From: JBBDYG01 sp040901765
Lineage (GTDB): Bacteria; Planctomycetota; Planctomycetia; Pirellulales; Lacipirellulaceae
Reading direction: 5' to 3'
DNA length: 64,000 nt
Assembly: GCA_040901765.1 (NCBI GenBank)
Contig: JBBDYG010000063.1
Location: 62,001 to 126,000, forward strand
A program made the position numbers and the translations under genes. Under the pieces are notes generated by a model. That model was not told the DNA's origin, searched no databases, and saw only the letters and a list, made by a program, of their open reading frames with translations. This document shows positions 57,455-64,000 of the stretch, one piece after another. The first letter of the stretch is position 1. Every line of letters starts with the position of its first letter.

Positions 57455-60400
57455 ATGTCTATTCGCCACGACTGCGTTGCATGCGTTCGGTTTCACGGCG
57501 CAATCTGGAATACAACTCTGATTGCCGCGGCGTGCGGCGCCCTCGTGGCCGCTACGCTTACCAATCCGGGCGGAGTTCTCGCCGCGAACCGTACTTGGAT
57601 TGGAGGCAACGCCGCCTGGGACACCAGCTCCGCAAAATGGAATCCGGCCGACGAGCCGGATGCCGATGACACGGCGATTTTCAACACCGCCAACACGGTC
57701 ACGATGACGATTGACAACGAAGTGTTAGGCCTGACGATGTCGGGCGGGACCAACCTGGCGACCGCCCAGCAGCAGCTTACCGTAATCGGACCGGTGTCTC
57801 TTACGGGAAGCGGCACCGTCCTGCAGCTCCATACGAACAATTTGCTCAGCCCATTCCCGCCGTTGCCGGTGCTCGATGCGGGCGACATCACCATCGGGAA
57901 TGGCGCCACGCTGCGCATGGCGAATAACGTTGCGGCGCTCAACTCGGGCGGCGATCAAGTGACCATCGCGCAGGGGGGAACTCTATTCGGCAACGGTTAT
58001 CTCGCCCTCTTTTACATTCCAACGGTCGCGGGCATCGGTCTCGACAACAATGGTACGATCACTGCCGGCAGCTTCGGCAACGCGTTCGTTACCGCCGAGA
58101 CTCTGAGCATCGGTTCTGTCGGCATCACGACGGTGGACCTGGATGGCAGTGCCGAAACGGGCATGATCAACGTCCTCCGAGAGCAGACATTCATCAATCT
58201 TTCCGTTCCACACGACAGTTTCGATGGGATAGTAAATCTCAAGCAAAACTCGACGTTCGATCACAGGCAGGATTGGGTCTTAGCTAGCGGCACGATCACG
58301 ATCGACAACGGCTTCGAGCCCGAGCTTCCGCCGTTTATTCCCGCCGTAGCGGCGGGCGTCGCATATCTCAAGGGCAACACAATTACCATGTCGAGTTCCG
58401 GCTCACTGATCGAAGTCGTCGATTCCGATGGCACATTGGTTTTCGATGCGCCCCTAATTGCCAACGACGGCGTTATCAACAATCGCGGCCTGATCGTGTT
58501 CAATGATACCGCCACGATCGGCTCAAGTGTCGACATGCTCACCAGTTCCGACACCGATTACGAATTCAACGCCGTCGTCACGGTCAGCGACACCAACTGG
58601 GACTGGGACAACAACGGCGGCACGAACAACGACATCACCATCAACGTCGGCGGACAGCTCACGGCGAATATCACGGCCGCCGCCGCGAGCGTCTTCAGCG
58701 GCGATCTGCACATCGTCGGCGGCATACTCAACGTGCAGGGCGACAACAACGACTGGCACCAGACCGGCGGCCTCATCTCGTTTGAAGGCCCTGCCCTCGG
58801 CCTATTGAGCGGCGACCGCTTCGTGCAGACAGGCGGGGCCTTTCGGGCACTTGCCGGATCCAATGGCGATGTGAATGCCGCGACGCTCTGGGACAGCGGC
58901 AATCTGTTCATTGAGGGTGAGCTTGAGCTGATCGGGGCGGTCGAATGGGCCGGGTCCAATGTCACTGGCAGCGGGATCCTGGAACAAGAAGGCAATGCCA
59001 CCGTGACGGCCAACACTACGATCGCGGTCGATGTCTATGATTGGGACCAATCAAGCACCACAATCAATTCGGGCGTGACGTTCACGGTCGATGTGGACAA
59101 CGTCGACCGGAGCGACGATACGTTCAACTCCAATACCATTAACGTCAACGGTGGCACGCTTGACGTCACCGTCGCCGACGGCTCGTGGTCGCTCGGCAGT
59201 GGCGGCGTGATCAATCTTACGGGCGCGGCGAAGATCGCCAGCGGATCGAGCTTGGTGGTGGCCAATGGTGGAGTGATCAACGCGTTCGGCTCATCCGCCA
59301 CGATCGATACGCCCGTCACCGTGCAGACGGGCGGCGTGATCGAGATCGAAGACGCCGCCGGGTACCTCGCCATCACTGCGCCCACGACGCTTGCCGGCGG
59401 AGACATTAATCAAATCGCCGGCGGCGCCAACCTGACGCACGATGGTTTAATCGTCACTGGCGACTCCGCGATCAATGTCTCGACCTTCGTCTGGGATAGC
59501 GGCGTGACGGTCGTGGAAAGCGGAGGAAAACTCTTGGTCAACGTCAACAGCTTCACACCGGGCGCCGACACGCATCACGGCATTGTGACCATGAACTCCG
59601 GCGACATCGATGTGCAGGTCGCCGATGGCCGCTGGACGATGGATGGAACGCTGAACATCGATAGCACGCCCGGTGACACGGCCGTGCTTTCGGGAGATGC
59701 GATCGACATCGGCGACGGTAGCGGCACGCTCGACGCGCGTCTCAATGTGACCGGAATGGGCACGTCGATCATTTCCGCGCCGATCACCTTCCACAGCGAT
59801 GCCGATGTGAACATTGCCGCCGGCGCGACCCTGCAAACGGGATCGCTGCTCTTTGCCGAGGACAGCATCGGGTCCGAGTATTCTGGCAGTGGCACCTGGA
59901 TCATGGCCGGCAACAATACGTTCGACGCAACTCTCGCATCGGCGGACGAGAAGATCACCATCAACATGGTGGGCGGCACGGTTGATCTCGACAACTCGAG
60001 CATGGCCGTTATGTTTGCAAATGATACGAGCATCCTTTCACCGGTGACCATCAACGCCGCGACATTGGCCAGTTATGGCTCGACAAAAGGGCTTAACGGC
60101 TCAAGCGTCAGTGAAATGACAATTGAAAGCAATCTGGGCGGACTGGTGGGATCGCTGACCGTGAATCTCGACGATCCAACGGATGAATGGACGCTTCGCT
60201 CCGATGGCGTCATCAACCTGATTGGAAACAGCGGTGTCCCGGCAAATCACAATTTGATACGCGGTGCTGACATAAATCTCGACGGCACCGTGAATGTGAC
60301 AAGCCAAGTGATGCTCTCCGCTCGCATAGATATTGGTGGGACAGTAAACATCACTAACTTTGCGAGCGAACTTCGCTTGCAAGGCGGATCGCTCGCGGAT

Positions 60401-61909
60401 CCCAACACGTTAACTGGGGGAACGATTATCGGCGCTGGCGATTTGCGATTGAACGCCGGAGTCGCACTCGTCGGCCACGGCACGATCAACACATCCGTTG
60501 CGATGCTGTCCAACTCGCAGCTTATCGCACAAAACGGCACGCTCACGGTCAATGGGACCATCGACGCCAGCTCGCAGTCTCCTGTTCACACGATTGGCGT
60601 CGACCAAGCCGGCTCGCAGCTTTTCATTCCCCGTACCTGGCATACGAACATCGCCCAGAATGTAACGCTCAACGGGGGTGAAATCCGTGGCGCGACGATC
60701 ATCAACGATGGCGTGAACGGCATCCGCGGGCACGGCTCAATCTTTGCCCCCGTCGCCAACGAGACTCGCATCGACGCCGATGGCGGCACGCTGATCGTCG
60801 AAAACGCGTTCAACGACATCGAGTGGGACGGTTTCATAGACGCCGGCGCGCTTCACGCTGATACGGGAAGCCTGGAGATTCGCGACGACGCTGCCTACCC
60901 CTTTCACGCAATTGCCAGCGTCGGCGCCGGGCAGGAACTGTTTGCCAACGGGTTTAGCCTCGATTTTCAGCCAAGCTCGACGTTGAACTTGGCCGCCGGC
61001 ACGTATCGCGCCACGGCAGATACGCACCTTCGAGGTGCTTTAAACGTGGCCGCTGCGGGCGATTCGACTTTTGAGGGCGCGGGACAACTGGTCTTCGCCA
61101 GCACCAGCCAGAACGCCCTGGCCGACGATCTGAAGCTCGAAAACCCGCTGACGCGAATCGAGTCCGGCGCGGAATTCTCTGGGAGCGGCGGCTTGGTGAA
61201 CTCCGCGGGCAACACGCTCCAACTGCTTGACGGCGCGGACGTTGACGTGCTGATCGAAAACCGCGGCACGCTCCGGCTAGGTTCCTCGCCCGGACAAACG
61301 CAGGGATTCGAGTATAACCAAACAGCGTCTGGATCTTGGGAGGTTGAGCTCGCCAGCACCGCCGCCGATCAGTACGACCGCATGACCCTTACTGGCATTG
61401 CCACTCTCGATGGCGTGCTGGCACTCTCACTGCTCGACGGCTTCCAGCCGATGGTAAACGACACCTTTATCATCCTCGCCGCCGCGGCGATCCATGGTGA
61501 GTTCAGCACGATCGACGACACCGCGGCGACGCTGGGGTCCAATCTGCAGTGGGAAGTACACTACAACCAGACGAACGTTCAGCTCGTGGTGAGCCGAGCG
61601 GGATTGCCGGGCGACTACAACGGCAACGGCATCGTGGACGCCGCCGACTACACGGTGTGGCGCGACGGCCTCGGCGGAGAGTTCACGCCGGCCGACTATG
61701 GCGTGTGGAAGCAGAACTTCGGCGCCACGGGAGCCACTGGCTCTGCCAGTGCCGATGCGGTGCCCGAGCCGGCGACGCTGCCGCTCATCGTTTTCGCTGC
61801 AGCGGTGGGGATGATCCTGGGCCAGAAGACTCGACGGGTTGTTGCCCGCGGGGTGGGATCAAAGTTTATCCCGCCGGGAGTGAACCGGCCGGCAGGAAGG
61901 CGTGTCTAA
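57455..61909 (+). CDS. Giant secreted beta-repeat protein with dockerin-like segment and PEP-CTERM tail
   Basis: A 1484-residue exported protein. The N-terminal signal region ends near GVLAANRTWIGG. About residues 45-1370 are Gly/Ser/Thr/Asn/Asp-rich parallel-beta-type sequence (repeated GTLDVTVADGSWSLGSGG-like and VINLTGAAKI-like stretches), as in autotransporter passengers and other surface beta-helices. A dockerin/EF-hand-like segment, GDYNGNGIVDAADYTVWRDG, lies at about 1386-1405, followed by FTPADYGVWKQNFG. The tail has PEP at 1437-1439 (VPEPATLPLI), a hydrophobic stretch and a basic cluster (QKTRRVVARG). About 20 further residues extend beyond the usual end. PEP-CTERM proteins are sorted by exosortase, which is not in the window. 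Likely role: surface or matrix protein. Confidence 0.9.
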   Translation: MSIRHDCVACVRFHGAIWNTTLIAAACGALVAATLTNPGGVLAANRTWIGGNAAWDTSSAKWNPADEPDADDTAIFNTANTVTMTIDNEVLGLTMSGGTNLATAQQQLTVIGPVSLTGSGTVLQLHTNNLLSPFPPLPVLDAGDITIGNGATLRMANNVAALNSGGDQVTIAQGGTLFGNGYLALFYIPTVAGIGLDNNGTITAGSFGNAFVTAETLSIGSVGITTVDLDGSAETGMINVLREQTFINLSVPHDSFDGIVNLKQNSTFDHRQDWVLASGTITIDNGFEPELPPFIPAVAAGVAYLKGNTITMSSSGSLIEVVDSDGTLVFDAPLIANDGVINNRGLIVFNDTATIGSSVDMLTSSDTDYEFNAVVTVSDTNWDWDNNGGTNNDITINVGGQLTANITAAAASVFSGDLHIVGGILNVQGDNNDWHQTGGLISFEGPALGLLSGDRFVQTGGAFRALAGSNGDVNAATLWDSGNLFIEGELELIGAVEWAGSNVTGSGILEQEGNATVTANTTIAVDVYDWDQSSTTINSGVTFTVDVDNVDRSDDTFNSNTINVNGGTLDVTVADGSWSLGSGGVINLTGAAKIASGSSLVVANGGVINAFGSSATIDTPVTVQTGGVIEIEDAAGYLAITAPTTLAGGDINQIAGGANLTHDGLIVTGDSAINVSTFVWDSGVTVVESGGKLLVNVNSFTPGADTHHGIVTMNSGDIDVQVADGRWTMDGTLNIDSTPGDTAVLSGDAIDIGDGSGTLDARLNVTGMGTSIISAPITFHSDADVNIAAGATLQTGSLLFAEDSIGSEYSGSGTWIMAGNNTFDATLASADEKITINMVGGTVDLDNSSMAVMFANDTSILSPVTINAATLASYGSTKGLNGSSVSEMTIESNLGGLVGSLTVNLDDPTDEWTLRSDGVINLIGNSGVPANHNLIRGADINLDGTVNVTSQVMLSARIDIGGTVNITNFASELRLQGGSLADPNTLTGGTIIGAGDLRLNAGVALVGHGTINTSVAMLSNSQLIAQNGTLTVNGTIDASSQSPVHTIGVDQAGSQLFIPRTWHTNIAQNVTLNGGEIRGATIINDGVNGIRGHGSIFAPVANETRIDADGGTLIVENAFNDIEWDGFIDAGALHADTGSLEIRDDAAYPFHAIASVGAGQELFANGFSLDFQPSSTLNLAAGTYRATADTHLRGALNVAAAGDSTFEGAGQLVFASTSQNALADDLKLENPLTRIESGAEFSGSGGLVNSAGNTLQLLDGADVDVLIENRGTLRLGSSPGQTQGFEYNQTASGSWEVELASTAADQYDRMTLTGIATLDGVLALSLLDGFQPMVNDTFIILAAAAIHGEFSTIDDTAATLGSNLQWEVHYNQTNVQLVVSRAGLPGDYNGNGIVDAADYTVWRDGLGGEFTPADYGVWKQNFGATGATGSASADAVPEPATLPLIVFAAAVGMILGQKTRRVVARGVGSKFIPPGVNRPAGRRV

Positions 61910-61972
61910 TCCGCACCGTCAATTTTATGCGGCAGCCGACCAATGAGTCGCCGCTGACGGAGCGAGGACCTG

Positions 61973-62155
61973 ATGTGCTGGATTGAAATACCTAATGTTG
62001 CGGTCTGCGAGGAAGTACGAGCGCGGCTCGATGTGGATCCGAAGGCGATCGTATTTACCGAGGTTGAACCCAGAGCGGCTCGAAAGTGGCGCGCGGTCTG
62101 CTTCGCCTTTAGTGTGGGCGTCGCGACGGGGTGGCTTTGGCGGTTCTCGGTCTAA
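61973..62155 (+). CDS. Possible small protein
   Basis: A 60-residue frame starting MCWIEIPNVAVCEEVRARLDVDPKAIVF and ending in a hydrophobic stretch (AVCFAFSVGVATGWLWRFSV). ATG 61973 has GAGG about eight bases upstream. It could be a small membrane peptide. It overlaps the convergent gene by four bases. Composition is protein-like, but there is no homology argument, so this is tentative. Confidence 0.3.
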   Translation: MCWIEIPNVAVCEEVRARLDVDPKAIVFTEVEPRAARKWRAVCFAFSVGVATGWLWRFSV

Positions 62156-62373
62156 CCCGTCTGCCGTCGAGGCGTTTTTGCCCGCTGAAGCGTGGCGATG
62201 TGGTGACAGTCAATCACCTCGAACGCGCCTCCTTCGTAAACACAAATCAGATTTCCCGCAGGGGGAGCCATCAACTCGTCGGCCGAACCGACTTTGATAT
62301 CCTTGCCGTCAATTCGCAACGTAACGGGCCATTGCGTGGTCGCCAACTGCCGGCGTAGTTCATCGATTGTCAT
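62152..62373 (-). CDS. Small conserved protein of unknown function
   Basis: A 73-residue protein (MTIDELRRQLATTQWPVTLRIDGKDIKVGSADELMAPPAGNLICVYEGGAFEVIDCHHIATLQ). The short helix followed by a beta-rich domain with a central DGK turn and a final FEVID strand recalls a widespread small-protein family that I cannot name with confidence. No membrane segment, no catalytic motif. It is about 110 bases downstream of the stop of the PQQ-type gene on the same strand. Confidence 0.65.
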   Translation of the reverse strand: MTIDELRRQLATTQWPVTLRIDGKDIKVGSADELMAPPAGNLICVYEGGAFEVIDCHHIATLQRAKTPRRQTG

Positions 62374-62483
62374 TGGCCACCTGAGTCTTCAAGGTAATTC
62401 ACGCCCGTGGGATGAAGGGGCAGCGGTGCTTACATATATTGTAGTGTGCGGTCAGAGCCAGGTAAATAAGTTTGGCGGCGGAC

Positions 62484-63737
62484 CTATTCCTTCACGTCGA
62501 AGCAGAACAACAGTTCTTGATCGCGCAGATAGAGCTTGCCGTTGACGATGACGGGGTGCGTCCAGACCTTTCCGCGCGGGGCGCGTTGCTCGGTCTGCGG
62601 GGCAAGAGTGAACCGGCCGACTTCCTTCCAGCCTTCGGGCGAAGCCTCGACTAGCGCCACGTCGCCGGTGTCTTCGCCGAGGCAGTAGAGCCGGCCGTCG
62701 GCGTATGCGATGGCGCCTTTTTCCAGGGCTTCGCGCTCGCGCCATACTTGTTCGCCGGTGCGGAAGTCCTGGCAGACCCAGCCGACGCCGTCGGAGTGAC
62801 CATACACGTGGTCGCCGACCTTCACCACGCCGCCGTGATGGTTCTTCATTACTTTGGTCTGGCTATCGTCGTAAAGTGGTTTCACGGTGTTGTCGGCGGC
62901 AATCTCAACAAGCTGGCAACCAGCGCCATATCCCGAGGTGGTGTAAATGAAGTTGCCAACGACAATCGGAGTCGGGATAACAGCGGTACTACCTGGCCAG
63001 GGAAATTCCCATAGCAGTCGCCCGTCGGTCGGCGACAGACCGATCAAGCGTTGCGCCATTAACTGCACGTACTGCGGCTTACCATGGAACGACGACTTGA
63101 TGATCGACGAATAATGAGCAGGGTCGCTGACGTCGGTCGATTGCCAGCGAACCTGGCCGCTTAGCTTATCTAGCGCCGCCACCGCGCCTTTGTCGCCGCC
63201 GGGGGTGACGAGGACCACGTCGCCATCGACGAGCGGCGATTCGCAAAAACCCCAGTTGGGAATTTCACCACCTAAGTCCTGCATCGTGGTTCGCCAGCGC
63301 TCGCTGCCGGTCTGCGCATCGACGCACACCATCGAGCCCTGTGCGCCCAGCGCATAGATGCGATCGCCATCGACGGATGGCGTGCCGCGGGGGCCGTCGC
63401 CCCAGCCGTTCTCATACTGCTCGCCGATTTTAGCCGCCCACAGCTCGTCGCCCGTGTTGGCATCGAACGCGAGCAGCAGCTCGCTACCGTCGCGGGCACC
63501 CATGGTGTAGAGCTTGCCATCCACGATCGCCGGGCCGGAATAGCCCAGGCCACATTTGTCCGACATCCAGATTTTCTTCGGCCCGCCTTCGGGCCACGAC
63601 TTCAAGAGTCCCGTCTCGTCGGTCAGGCCGTTGCGGTGCGGGCCAAGCCATTGGGGCCAATCGTGAGTTTCGGCGTGCGCGCTAAACGTAGATAAAGTCA
63701 GCACGGCGCAAAGAACGTATGCAGTTGCGGCCTTCAT
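62484..63737 (-). CDS. Secreted PQQ-type beta-propeller repeat protein
   Basis: A 417-residue exported protein with a clean signal peptide (KAATAYVLCAVLTLSTFSAHA). It then has repeated blades of the type IVDGKLYTMGARDGSELLLAFDANTGDELWAAKI, VDGDRIYALGAQGSMVCVDAQTGSERW and YADGRLYCLGEDTGDVALVEA. The WPQWLGPHRNGLTDETG start is typical of planctomycete outer-membrane/periplasmic propeller proteins. These propellers are usually non-enzymatic scaffolds; no PQQ-dehydrogenase residues were recognised. The gene is on the minus strand, with a gene-free region beyond its start. Confidence 0.9.
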   Translation of the reverse strand: MKAATAYVLCAVLTLSTFSAHAETHDWPQWLGPHRNGLTDETGLLKSWPEGGPKKIWMSDKCGLGYSGPAIVDGKLYTMGARDGSELLLAFDANTGDELWAAKIGEQYENGWGDGPRGTPSVDGDRIYALGAQGSMVCVDAQTGSERWRTTMQDLGGEIPNWGFCESPLVDGDVVLVTPGGDKGAVAALDKLSGQVRWQSTDVSDPAHYSSIIKSSFHGKPQYVQLMAQRLIGLSPTDGRLLWEFPWPGSTAVIPTPIVVGNFIYTTSGYGAGCQLVEIAADNTVKPLYDDSQTKVMKNHHGGVVKVGDHVYGHSDGVGWVCQDFRTGEQVWREREALEKGAIAYADGRLYCLGEDTGDVALVEASPEGWKEVGRFTLAPQTEQRAPRGKVWTHPVIVNGKLYLRDQELLFCFDVKE

Positions 63738-63913
63738 AGGATTGCGGAGCCTAGAGTGGACGGTTGGGATAGAGTCGCCGAACAGAAAACCTGCCGGCGC
63801 GGCGAGACCATTGATGCTACCACACGCGCCCAGCAGGCGGCAACTATGCGTCTCAGCGGGCTGTCACGTTACATACATGCCGTAATGCATGTTCGAGCGG
63901 AATATCGTAAGGT

Positions 63914-63942
63914 TTGACTGTCAATTGGCCGGACACTACACT
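63914..63942 (+). promoter_or_regulatory. Weak sigma-70-like promoter candidate
   Basis: TTGACT at 63914-63919 and TACACT at 63937-63942 are separated by 17 bases (5/6 and 4/6 matches to consensus). It points out of the window on the plus strand, so its gene cannot be seen. A second TTGACA lies at 63965. The rest of 63738-64000 shows nothing else. Confidence 0.3.
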
Positions 63943-64000
63943 TTCGTTGTGACGTTGCGCGAATTGACAGATTGCATACCGAGACACCAATACTATACTG

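Overview
The window is GC-rich bacterial chromosome, most probably from a planctomycete of the Pirellulales type. This is inferred from gene content: a 1484-residue secreted repeat protein with a dockerin-like segment and a PEP-CTERM tail, a YdjY-domain lipoprotein, an excisionase-like helix-turn-helix fused to a PTS EIIA domain, paralogous proline-rich outer-membrane proteins, and intergenic space full of hairpin elements. No rRNA, tRNA, CRISPR array, prophage or insertion sequence was recognised.

Layout. 1-8.9 kb: end of a low-complexity protein, a zinc-ribbon membrane protein, an HtrA-type protease, the information-processing block dnaG-rpoD and a CdsZ-like zinc-ribbon protein. 9-16 kb: greA, a pseudo-receiver protein, an ImmA/IrrE-like protease, rimO, pgsA, a CPBP protease and the HTH-EIIA regulator. 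15.6-18.5 kb: a degenerate Mur-ligase paralogue followed by murG. 18.6-24 kb: galM, a Gfo/Idh/MocA oxidoreductase, a lone receiver, a DUF433/DUF5615 toxin-antitoxin pair and an O6-alkylguanine-DNA alkyltransferase. 24-29 kb (minus strand): a PAS-GGDEF cyclase, a D-cysteine desulfhydrase-like enzyme and a YhaN/SMC-like ATPase with a broken Walker A and two DUF4332 repeats. 29.4-41.4 kb: a ten-gene exopolysaccharide cluster (initiating transferase, Wzz, flippase, ligase/polymerase, four glycosyltransferases, flavin oxidoreductase, deacetylase). 41.4-53 kb: apbE, sucCD, two outer-membrane paralogues, a CAP-domain protein, a VapBC-like pair, two small unknowns, ispG and yggS. 53-64 kb: a large uncharacterised protein, the YdjY lipoprotein, a LuxR-type regulator, the giant PEP-CTERM protein and a PQQ-type beta-propeller protein.

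Most notable points. (1) The initiating sugar transferase of the exopolysaccharide cluster starts with a degenerate GGDEF-like domain that keeps an RxxD motif exactly five residues before the lost GGDEF position. A normal GGDEF protein with the same RxxD spacing is encoded divergently next door. This suggests local c-di-GMP control of polymer initiation. (2) Intergenic hairpin elements beginning CGTAG supply the TAG stop codon of four genes; two copies share an identical 25-bp core. (3) sucD carries an in-frame insertion of about 22 residues encoded by a short tandem/inverted repeat. (4) The Mur-ligase paralogue and the YhaN-like ATPase both lack key catalytic residues. (5) RpoD contains a peptide that looks like an intein C-terminal splice junction, with no intein present. 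All functional assignments rest on reading motifs by eye; no database search was possible.
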